DNA of 21,515 nucleotides from Anaerolineales bacterium UBA3001 (lineage in GTDB: Bacteria > Chloroflexota > Anaerolineae > Anaerolineales > UBA11657): the NCBI GenBank assembly GCA_002346435.1, contig DDZT01000060.1, forward strand, positions 402 to 21,916. The letters are read 5' to 3'. Positions 16,363-21,515 of the stretch are shown here, piece by piece. The position numbers and the translations under genes were made by a program. The notes under the pieces are model-generated. The model had not been told where the DNA came from. It did not search any database and saw only the letters and a list, made by a program, of their open reading frames with translations. Numbering within the stretch: position 1 is the first letter of the stretch; every line of letters starts with the position of its first letter.

Positions 16363-17358
16363 ATGAATGGATCACCTAAGACGAATTTGTCTGACCTGTA
16401 TTCGGACAGGAAACATACCATTGTGCCTAATACAGTAGACGAGCAAACTGAGTCGGATAGAAGTTTTGATACGTCGCCTTTCGTTGTTAGTCTATCAGTG
16501 ATTGCTGTTCTTGTTGTTGGTCTTTTCCTTATGGCCTATGCAGGTTACAGAGTGGGCACTTCTCAGAGTAAGGTTGTGGCAGCTACCGCTATGGCTCGTG
16601 AGGTTGCGGTGCAATATGATCTGGCTAGTAAGAACATAGACCAGGGACAATATAAAATGGCGCTCGAGAGATTGGAGTTTGTTGTGAATGTTGCACCGGA
16701 TTACTCGAAAGCTGCTGATTTACTTTATCAAACGAGAGCTCAACTTTCTACTACCGCAATTCCTATTATAGAATCCACTAAAGCTGTGGTTACAAGACAA
16801 GATCTAATGACAAGCGAAGAAAGATTAGACATCATTAGTATGGCTTATTCCAATCAGGAATGGCAGAATGTAATAAGTAATGTTGACATGTTAAAGGCAT
16901 CTGGTACGACTTATGATAGTGATGTGGTAGATGGAATACTGTTTGTGGCTTTGCGTAATCGAGGTATTCAACGTATTGAGGTTGGTGACCTTGAACTTGG
17001 CTTGGCAGATTTGGAGCATGCTGAACAGATTACTGCATTGGATGAGGTCGCTAATCAGCGTCGTAGGTGGGCATCTTTGTATCAATCAGCTTCTACTTTT
17101 TGGGACATTAACTGGATCATAGTTATAGATAATCTAAATATATTGCACCAAATTGCGCCTAATTTTCGTGATACATCTAGCAAGTTATGGGCAGCTCGTA
17201 CTTTATATGGAGAAATATTACTTCGAGAAGAGAATTATTGTCTAGCTGAAGAGCAGTTTGCTTTTGCTTTAGAAATGAAGCCAGAAAGGTCTCTTAATGA
17301 CAAGTTGATTGAATCGGTTACTAATTGTGATAATGAAGAATCTGAATCAATTGAGTGA
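16363..17358 (+). CDS. Membrane-anchored TPR-like protein
   Basis: With the start at ATG 16363 the product has 331 residues (MNGSPKTNLSD). A longer frame from ATG 16330 is rejected because that codon lies on the -35 box of a good promoter whose start falls at 16360-16363. Residues 1-43 are polar and cytoplasmic, 44-66 form one transmembrane helix, and the rest is helical with TPR-like units: ASKNIDQGQYKMALERLEFV (about 92-112), then segments near 150-170, 190-215 and a C-terminal ENYCLAEEQFAFALEMKPE. The repeats are degenerate. Function is unknown. It is divergent from the other TPR protein and may act with it. No good Shine-Dalgarno sequence precedes the ATG. The tRNA cluster follows after 62 bases. 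Confidence 0.78.
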   Translation: MNGSPKTNLSDLYSDRKHTIVPNTVDEQTESDRSFDTSPFVVSLSVIAVLVVGLFLMAYAGYRVGTSQSKVVAATAMAREVAVQYDLASKNIDQGQYKMALERLEFVVNVAPDYSKAADLLYQTRAQLSTTAIPIIESTKAVVTRQDLMTSEERLDIISMAYSNQEWQNVISNVDMLKASGTTYDSDVVDGILFVALRNRGIQRIEVGDLELGLADLEHAEQITALDEVANQRRRWASLYQSASTFWDINWIIVIDNLNILHQIAPNFRDTSSKLWAARTLYGEILLREENYCLAEEQFAFALEMKPERSLNDKLIESVTNCDNEESESIE

Positions 17359-17379
17359 TATGGAGTGTCATTACTTATC

Positions 17380-17408
17380 TTGACTTGCAGCAAGTGTAGA
17401 GCTATACT
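17380..17408 (+). promoter_or_regulatory. Promoter of the tRNA cluster
   Basis: TTGACT (17380-17385), 17-bp spacer, TATACT (17403-17408). The start would be near 17415, six bases before tRNA-Pro, so a very short 5' leader is removed by RNase P. Confidence 0.88.
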
Positions 17409-17420
17409 CTCACGCGATTG

Positions 17421-17493
17421 CGGGGTGTAGCGCAGTTGGTAGCGCACCGCGTTTGGGACGCGGGGGTCCGCGGTTCGAGTCCGCGCACCCCGA
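17421..17493 (+). tRNA. tRNA-Pro (UGG)
   Basis: Acceptor stem CGGGGTG/CACCCCG with discriminator A, anticodon loop TTTGGGA with anticodon TGG at 17454-17456, and T arm CGCGG-TTCGAGT-CCGCG, all with full pairing. The 3' CCA is not encoded. Confidence 0.98.
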
Positions 17494-17499
17494 CTGCTT

Positions 17500-17571
17500 G
17501 CGGGCGTCGCCAAGTGGTAAGGCATCAGCCTTCCAAGCTGACATTCGCCGGTTCGAATCCGGTCGCCCGCT
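17500..17571 (+). tRNA. tRNA-Gly (UCC)
   Basis: Acceptor stem GCGGGCG/CGCCCGC with discriminator T, anticodon loop CTTCCAA with anticodon TCC at 17532-17534, and T loop TTCGAAT. CCA is not encoded. Six bases separate it from tRNA-Pro, so all three tRNAs should come from one transcript. Confidence 0.98.
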
Positions 17572-17578
17572 CAGATTA

Positions 17579-17650
17579 GGGCTTGTAGCTCAACGGCAGA
17601 GCAGTCGGCTCATAACCGACCGGTTCCTGGTTCGAATCCAGGCGGGCCCA
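17579..17650 (+). tRNA. tRNA-Met (CAU), elongator type
   Basis: Acceptor stem GGGCTTG/CGGGCCC (two G-T pairs) with discriminator A, anticodon loop CTCATAA with CAT at 17611-17613, and T arm CCTGG/CCAGG. It lacks the initiator marks (first-pair mismatch, three G-C pairs next to the anticodon loop). A lysidine-modified tRNA-Ile with CAU cannot be ruled out by eye. No intrinsic terminator is obvious after it, so transcription may run into the next gene. Confidence 0.93.
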
Positions 17651-17806
17651 TAGTAATTTTATGTCCTTAGTTTATTAGATCGACTACTGATTCATTATTG
17701 GTTTGTAAAATAGCATGGCTGCCGAATCGAATTTCATGCCTTATGCGCGAATACATGTGGTGTTTTCAGTGGCTAGGTGTATTATCAATTTTGAGAGATC
17801 GGTAGT

Positions 17807-18565
17807 ATGAACATTACTCGTTGGGTAAGTTATCTCTTATTAAATGTTTTTGTATCAGCTGCTGTGGCAGTTGCAGTTTTAATGTATTGGGACAAATATC
17901 AAAGACCTTACGTAAGTATTGGCCCCAATACAGTTGAGACTGCAAATATTGAATATAGTACGATACAAGACAATCAGATTGATCACGAAATTAGTAATGC
18001 GAAATTGCAAGATTCGACAACATATCGTGTTCGTGCAGGAGATACAATTGGAGGCATAGCGTTACAGTTTAACCTTACTGTCGAAGAGCTCATGCAAGAG
18101 AATAGCATGAGTGATCCTAACAGATTAGCAATTGATGATATGTTAGTTATTCCTGTTGCAAAATCTTTGGAACCAACTGCAAGACCTATGGCAACTGAAT
18201 CAGCAATGGATACGGATGTTGTACTTGACTTAGACACTTTGCCTGCGTCAGAATCAACACATAGTCTAGAAATACGTTCAGTTAATTCTATTGGCAACTT
18301 GGAGGCTGAAAGTTTGGTTGTTGCTAATTGGGGTACCACTGTATCTTTATTGGGATGGTCAATTGTGAGTTCCACAGGAGACACTTATGATTTTCCTGAA
18401 CTTCGCTTACATGAGAGTGGGCAAGTGACAGTACATACATCTGTTGGAAACAACACCGTCACAGATCTTTATTGGGGTAAATCAGAGTCGCAATGGGAAT
18501 CAGGTGTTAATATGACTTTGGTGGATCCTAGTGGTCATATACACGCAAATTACGAAGTTCGATAA
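17807..18565 (+). CDS. Membrane-anchored LysM and lamin-tail-domain protein
   Basis: The 252-residue protein has an N-terminal transmembrane anchor (about 8-27), a polar linker, a LysM domain (about 73-116, YRVRAGDTIGGIALQF and LAIDDMLVIP) expected to bind peptidoglycan, and a C-terminal lamin-tail domain (LTD, about 152-252). LTD features are the opening LEIRSVNSIGNLEAESLVV, the turn LLGWSIVSSTGDTYDFP, and TVHTSVGNNTVTDLYWG. LTDs are immunoglobulin-fold modules found in nuclear lamins and in many bacterial surface proteins, and their bacterial role is unclear. The gene lies between the tRNAs and dnaX, 51 bases before dnaX. TATTAT at 17780-17785 is a weak possible -10. The domain calls are firm and the biological role unknown. 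Confidence 0.87.
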   Translation: MNITRWVSYLLLNVFVSAAVAVAVLMYWDKYQRPYVSIGPNTVETANIEYSTIQDNQIDHEISNAKLQDSTTYRVRAGDTIGGIALQFNLTVEELMQENSMSDPNRLAIDDMLVIPVAKSLEPTARPMATESAMDTDVVLDLDTLPASESTHSLEIRSVNSIGNLEAESLVVANWGTTVSLLGWSIVSSTGDTYDFPELRLHESGQVTVHTSVGNNTVTDLYWGKSESQWESGVNMTLVDPSGHIHANYEVR

Positions 18566-18616
18566 CTATGGTTTGTAGGCTCGGGATTGCACTAAAATAT
18601 ATGGGAGTAGACAATA

Positions 18617-20188
18617 GTGGCCGAATCTAGAACATTGTACTTGAAGTGGAGACCTGCTAAATTTGATGATGTTGCAGGTCAGACGGCTGTGGTAGATACT
18701 CTGCGAAACGCTGTTCATTCAAGCAAAACTGTACATGCATATCTTTTCTCTGGTCCTAGAGGTACAGGGAAGACAACGGTAGCACGAATTTTAGCAAGAT
18801 CATTAAATTGCATGGAAACCGATTTATCAATGCGTCCATGTAACAAATGTGATCATTGTGTTTCTGTAGCATCTGGTATGTTTCTAGATCTAATAGAGAT
18901 TGACGCTGCTTCTAATAATAGCGTTGAAGATATACGTGACTTACGGGAGAAGATTAATTATGCGCCTAGTCAGGGAAGCTATAAAGTGTACATCGTTGAC
19001 GAAGTGCATATGCTTTCTGGAGCTGCTTTTAATGCCTTATTAAAAACTCTCGAAGAGCCACCCTCACATGCTGTATTTGTACTAGCTACAACTGAGTTGC
19101 ATAAGGTACCAGCTACAGTAAAGTCAAGATGTCAATGTCATACATTTAGCAGGATTTCAGTAAATGACATAGTTGAAAGATTGAAGATAATTGCCTCTCA
19201 GGAGAAAATCAAAATAGATGATGAAGCTGTATACGCGTTGGCTAGAAATGCAACTGGTAGTCTACGAGATGCAGTAAGTTTGTTAGATCAGGTAATGGTA
19301 GGTTCGGAGAGTACAGTTACGTTAGAGAGCATACAAAATATTCTTGGAACAACGACTGATAGCCTAGTGGCAGGTATTGTCGGTGCTCTTGCTAATGCTG
19401 AATTGGCTTCAGGTATCGAACTAATCAATAATGCTGTAGATGCTGGCGCCAACCCCAATCAAATAGCTAGGCAGATAGTAAGTTTCTTGCGAGGTGTCTT
19501 GATGTGCGGTACTGGGAATGCAGGTCTTGTAGATGTATCGAGCCAGACTCTGGCTTTAATGAGTCAATGTGAGACTTTGTTGAATTCGCAAGAAATCGTG
19601 TCATGCTTACAGGCCTTTGATAAAGCTGCTCGCGACAATACTAATGGTTGGCAACCACAGCTTGCTCTAGAGATTGCTTTTGTGAGTTCGACAGAGAATA
19701 TGTCCAAAAATAGCGATTTTAACAATCCGCAGACATCTAGTTTGAGTGATGGCAAACATCAACCAGATGAAGCAATCAACAGTACTGTAGGTCATGATGG
19801 TACGGAAACTTTGAGTGCAGATACGAATGGGATAACAATCACTGAATTAAATACACTTTGGAAAGAGATAATTGCTAGTAGTAGGTCATCTCACCATACT
19901 TTGCCAGCATTGCTAGAGTGGTGTGTGCCTGTAAGTGTAGATAATGATATGGTCAAAATTGGGGTAAAGGAGCAATTTGCTATATCTAAACTTGATAAAC
20001 CTGAAATGATAATACATTTACAAAATGCTATTATGTCTATAAGCGGACATTCTTTGGTAGTACAATTCATTTTAATGGACATGCGAGGTAATGCTGATGA
20101 AATTATCGATGTGTCTGATGATGGGGCTGTGGCAATAGGCGTGGAATTGGGGGCTAAAGTTCGGGAAAGATCATCGAGGAGAAAATAG
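18617..20188 (+). CDS. dnaX: DNA polymerase III subunits gamma and tau
   Basis: DnaX is the ATPase of the clamp loader, placing the sliding clamp on primed DNA. The 523-residue protein has Walker A GPRGTGKT (46-53), a zinc module with Cys65, Cys75, Cys78 and Cys81, Walker B VYIVDEVH (124-131), sensor 1 ATTE (157-160) and the SRC motif with arginine finger Arg171. Domain III follows (about 230-355), then a variable linker and a C-terminal domain (about 405-500) with KIGVKEQFAISKL. The start is GTG 18617 with GGGAG upstream. The stop overlaps the ybaB start by one base (TAGTG). No A-run slippage site of the E. coli type was seen, so a separate short gamma form is not evident. Confidence 0.97.
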   Translation: MAESRTLYLKWRPAKFDDVAGQTAVVDTLRNAVHSSKTVHAYLFSGPRGTGKTTVARILARSLNCMETDLSMRPCNKCDHCVSVASGMFLDLIEIDAASNNSVEDIRDLREKINYAPSQGSYKVYIVDEVHMLSGAAFNALLKTLEEPPSHAVFVLATTELHKVPATVKSRCQCHTFSRISVNDIVERLKIIASQEKIKIDDEAVYALARNATGSLRDAVSLLDQVMVGSESTVTLESIQNILGTTTDSLVAGIVGALANAELASGIELINNAVDAGANPNQIARQIVSFLRGVLMCGTGNAGLVDVSSQTLALMSQCETLLNSQEIVSCLQAFDKAARDNTNGWQPQLALEIAFVSSTENMSKNSDFNNPQTSSLSDGKHQPDEAINSTVGHDGTETLSADTNGITITELNTLWKEIIASSRSSHHTLPALLEWCVPVSVDNDMVKIGVKEQFAISKLDKPEMIIHLQNAIMSISGHSLVVQFILMDMRGNADEIIDVSDDGAVAIGVELGAKVRERSSRRK

Positions 20189-20544
20189 TGAGCAGACAGA
20201 AAAACAAACCAAACAAATTGTCTAAAGGGTCAGATGGAATTAAGGGTAAATTTAAGCAAATACAGAAGCTTAAACAAATGCAGGAAGAGATGAAAAAAAC
20301 GCGCAGTGCTTTGGCCAAGGAGTTTGTCACTGTAGTTTCTGATGATGGCGGTGTCACTATTGAAATGACCGGTGACCAGCGAGTTCAGAATATTCTAATT
20401 TCCAAGGAATATTTAGTCAATGTTGATGCTGCGTCTTTAGAAGATATATTGGTGAAGTTAGTTAATGAAGCTATTGAACAGTCACAATCTTTGGCGGCTA
20501 GCCGTCTGGAAAAATTAACGTCAGGTCTTGGGTTGGGTTTGTAG
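20188..20544 (+). CDS. ybaB: YbaB/EbfC nucleoid-associated protein
   Basis: This 118-residue protein matches the YbaB/EbfC family: a basic N-terminal extension (about 1-20), then KQIQKLKQMQEEMKKTRSALAKE helix, a short sheet VTVVSDDGGVTIEMTGDQRV, and a C-terminal helix ending SRLEKLTSGLGLGL. Relatives are homodimers that bind DNA as tweezers and affect nucleoid structure and possibly recombination with RecR. The GTG start shares its first base with the dnaX stop, with GAGGAG 5-6 bases upstream. The dnaX-ybaB-recR order is conserved across many bacteria and supports the call. Confidence 0.95.
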   Translation: MSRQKNKPNKLSKGSDGIKGKFKQIQKLKQMQEEMKKTRSALAKEFVTVVSDDGGVTIEMTGDQRVQNILISKEYLVNVDAASLEDILVKLVNEAIEQSQSLAASRLEKLTSGLGLGL

Positions 20545-21164
20545 TGAATTTGAAGTCGGTTGGGACTGTGCCTAGGCCAGTACAGAGACTCATAGATCAG
20601 TTGTCAAGATTGCCTGGAATAGGACCTAAGTCAGCTTCAAGATTAACTTTTTATCTGTTGCGTGCTGCGGATGAACAGACGACCACACTGGCAGAAGCAT
20701 TAGTCTTGCTAAAGAGTGACACAAGCTTTTGCTCTATTTGTTACAACATTAGATCTTCCGATGCTGATCCTTGTGCAGTGTGTTCTGATGTTAATCGGGA
20801 TACTACTACTTTATGTGTAGTAGAGGAACCCCTTGATGTTATGGCGATAGAGCGCGCTGGTATGTTTGATGGTATGTATCATGTTTTGCATGGTTCTATA
20901 TCACCAGTGGATGGAATTGGCCCTGATGATTTGAAGCTCAATCAGCTTTTAGATAGAGTAAACTCAGGCGACGTAAAAGAGGTGGTTATAGCTACCAATC
21001 CCAATTTGTCAGGAGAGGCTACTGCAATGTATATTTATCAGCAGTTGTCTGGTGGTCGAGTGCGAGTTACAAGGTTAGCTCGTGGATTACCAGTTGGGGG
21101 AGATTTGGAGTATGCTGATGAAATTACACTGGTTCGTGCTCTAGAAGGAAGGCAGGATATGTGA
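20544..21164 (+). CDS. recR: Recombination mediator RecR
   Basis: RecR works with RecO (and RecF) to load RecA at gaps coated with SSB. The 206-residue protein has the helix-hairpin-helix LSRLPGIGPKSASRLTFYLL (about 20-40), a four-Cys zinc finger (FCSICYN and PCAVCSD), a TOPRIM domain with VVIATNPNLSGEATAMYI, and the closing RLARGLPVGGDLEYADEITL Walker B-like segment. Length is normal. The GTG start overlaps the ybaB stop by one base (TAGTG), so ybaB and recR are translationally coupled. It ends 38 bases before the rRNA promoter with no terminator between them. Confidence 0.98.
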   Translation: MNLKSVGTVPRPVQRLIDQLSRLPGIGPKSASRLTFYLLRAADEQTTTLAEALVLLKSDTSFCSICYNIRSSDADPCAVCSDVNRDTTTLCVVEEPLDVMAIERAGMFDGMYHVLHGSISPVDGIGPDDLKLNQLLDRVNSGDVKEVVIATNPNLSGEATAMYIYQQLSGGRVRVTRLARGLPVGGDLEYADEITLVRALEGRQDM

Positions 21165-21187
21165 CCACAAGTTGTACGGGGTATTTT

Positions 21188-21203
21188 AAGGGTGATTACC
21201 CTT
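21188..21203. promoter_or_regulatory. Palindrome overlapping the -35 box of the rRNA promoter
   Basis: AAGGGT and ACCCTT are perfect 6-bp arms around GATT; the right arm shares two bases with TTGACA (21202-21207). The position fits a repressor or activator site. It lacks a T run on either strand, so a terminator for recR is unlikely. Confidence 0.4.
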
Positions 21204-21230
21204 GACATAGGAATATCGTAGTGCTAGAAT
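21202..21230 (+). promoter_or_regulatory. rRNA leader promoter
   Basis: TTGACA (21202-21207), exactly 17 bp, TAGAAT (21225-21230); the start should be near 21237 and the discriminator is GTTGCTG. This is the strongest promoter in the window. It lies about 250 bases before mature 16S rRNA and about 97 bases before the terminator hairpin. Confidence 0.88.
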
Positions 21231-21236
21231 GTTGCT

Positions 21237-21361
21237 GGCTGCAAGACCACGTTGACCTGAATTTCAGGTGAACCGTACAAATGATATAAGACGCGCTAGA
21301 CACCGGACAGTACACTGTTGCAGGTCTAGTTGTGCCGGTGCAATAGCATCGGCGTTTTTTT
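21237..21361 (+). ncRNA. Structured rRNA leader ending in an intrinsic terminator (attenuator or small RNA)
   Basis: From the predicted start to the T run is about 125 bases with no plausible reading frame. Hairpin A is ACCTGA/TCAGGT (21255-21269), with partial extension to 21249-21276. Hairpin B is CTAGAC/GTCTAG (21296-21301 with 21324-21329), with an inner ACAG/CTGT stem (21307-21318). Hairpin C is the terminator (21334-21353). CACCGGACA (21301-21309) can instead pair with 21331-21340 with a single bulged G, giving nine pairs that break both hairpin B and the terminator stem. CTGCAA (21239-21244) can also pair with TTGCAG (21318-21323). I recognise no known riboswitch, T-box, SRP or 6S RNA signature. 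The pairings are seen; the regulatory reading is inference. Confidence 0.55.
21334..21361 (+). terminator. Intrinsic terminator between the rRNA promoter and 16S
   Basis: GCCGGTGC pairs with GCATCGGC (eight pairs, one G-T) around an AATA loop, followed by G and seven T (21355-21361). It has the same loop as the terminator at 3275-3297. Form and T run are canonical. Confidence 0.88.
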
Positions 21362-21397
21362 GTGTCTGTATTTCGATTGTACACATAGTCTGGCAGA

Positions 21398-21410
21398 GGT
21401 ACTTTAACAA
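21398..21410 (+). promoter_or_regulatory. boxA-like rRNA antitermination signal
   Basis: The core CTTTAACAA (21402-21410) matches the E. coli rrn boxA, recalled as TGCTCTTTAACAA, at all nine of its last positions; overall match is 10 of 13. In rRNA operons boxA recruits NusB and S10. It lies after the leader terminator and about 77 bases before 16S. Confidence 0.65.
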
Positions 21411-21454
21411 CTGTATAGTGATAGGAAAGTGATTAACGGGTCAATAGAAATATA

Positions 21455-21475
21455 TCAGACCATGGTGTGGTCTGA
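21455..21475 (+). other. Leader hairpin just before 16S rRNA
   Basis: TCAGACCA and TGGTCTGA form a perfect 8-bp stem with a five-base loop, ending 11 bases before the expected 16S 5' end. It may guide processing or folding of the 16S precursor. There is no T run, so it is not a terminator. Confidence 0.55.
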
Positions 21476-21486
21476 ACTGGAAGTTT

Positions 21487-21515
21487 CTTACGAAGAGTTT
21501 GATCCTGGCTCAGGA
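21487..21515 (+). rRNA. rrs: 16S ribosomal RNA, 5' end only
   Basis: GAAGAGTTTGATCCTGGCTC at 21492-21511 is the universal 16S 5' region (27F primer site). Aligning to E. coli numbering puts base 1 near 21487. The gene runs off the right edge, so nothing can be said about the rest of the operon. Confidence 0.97.

Noticed and set aside
17579..17650. Initiator tRNA-fMet
   Set aside because: The first acceptor pair is G-C rather than a mismatch, and the three pairs next to the anticodon loop are not GGG/CCC.
17453..17653. 66-codon open frame across the tRNA genes
   Set aside because: It is translation through three well-folded tRNAs.
17983..18384. 133-codon open frame on the minus strand
   Set aside because: It is antisense to the LysM/LTD gene and has low-complexity composition typical of a shadow frame.
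21237..21361. SRP RNA, 6S RNA or T-box leader
   Set aside because: The conserved SRP tetraloop region, the long 6S central bubble and the T-box AGGGTGGnACCGCG signature are absent; CAGGTGAACCG only loosely resembles the last.
1..21515. CRISPR arrays, insertion sequences, prophage genes, toxin-antitoxin or defence systems
   Set aside because: No regularly spaced repeats, transposase or integrase motifs, or recognisable defence or toxin genes were seen on either strand.

Overview
This window looks like a chromosomal segment of a free-living bacterium, probably a member of the Chloroflexota. That placement is an inference. It rests on the mix of LysM envelope proteins (one with a lamin-tail domain), a two-helix double-zinc-ribbon membrane protein, membrane-anchored TPR proteins, a family-39-type glycosyltransferase and moderately AT-rich DNA. 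The 29 bases of 16S rRNA at the right edge are universally conserved and cannot settle it. There are no transposases, phage genes, CRISPR arrays or other signs of a mobile region; most genes are core metabolism, information processing or envelope functions.

Layout, left to right. (1) 1-996: 3' part of a PLP-dependent alpha-oxoamine synthase (+). (2) 1020-2709: a two-gene minus-strand unit, a LysM lipoprotein followed by a PlsC-type acyltransferase. (3) 2816-3297: a promoter with an 8-bp palindrome, an FmdB zinc-ribbon gene and a clear intrinsic terminator. (4) 3371-7448: purA-purB (ATGA overlap), then eno. (5) 7469-9771: a minus-strand zinc-ribbon membrane protein and, divergently, a fusion of an M23 peptidase with a clan GH-A-like glycosidase domain; the latter's start codon lies in a 13-bp tandem duplication. 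(6) 9785-14927: four minus-strand genes: rseP-type site-2 protease, AEC transporter, FecR-like anchored protein, GT39-like glycosyltransferase. (7) 15061-17358: two divergent membrane-anchored TPR proteins. (8) 17380-17650: a strong promoter and three tRNA genes (Pro-UGG, Gly-UCC, Met-CAU). (9) 17807-21164: LysM/lamin-tail protein, dnaX, ybaB, recR, the last three joined by TAGTG stop-start overlaps. (10) 21188-21515: ribosomal RNA promoter, a structured leader and the first bases of 16S rRNA.

The most interesting region is the rRNA leader. A near-consensus promoter (TTGACA, 17 bp, TAGAAT) is followed about 100 bases later by a canonical intrinsic terminator (8-bp stem, AATA loop, seven T). 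A complementary segment upstream could form a competing antiterminator, and a third hairpin could in turn mask that segment. A boxA-like sequence lies after the terminator and before 16S. This resembles an attenuator controlling entry into an rRNA operon, or a separate small RNA gene just ahead of it. Secondary points are the peptidase/glycosidase fusion without a visible signal peptide, the start-codon duplication, and several genes whose -10 boxes sit so close to the ATG that their mRNAs should be leaderless or nearly so.
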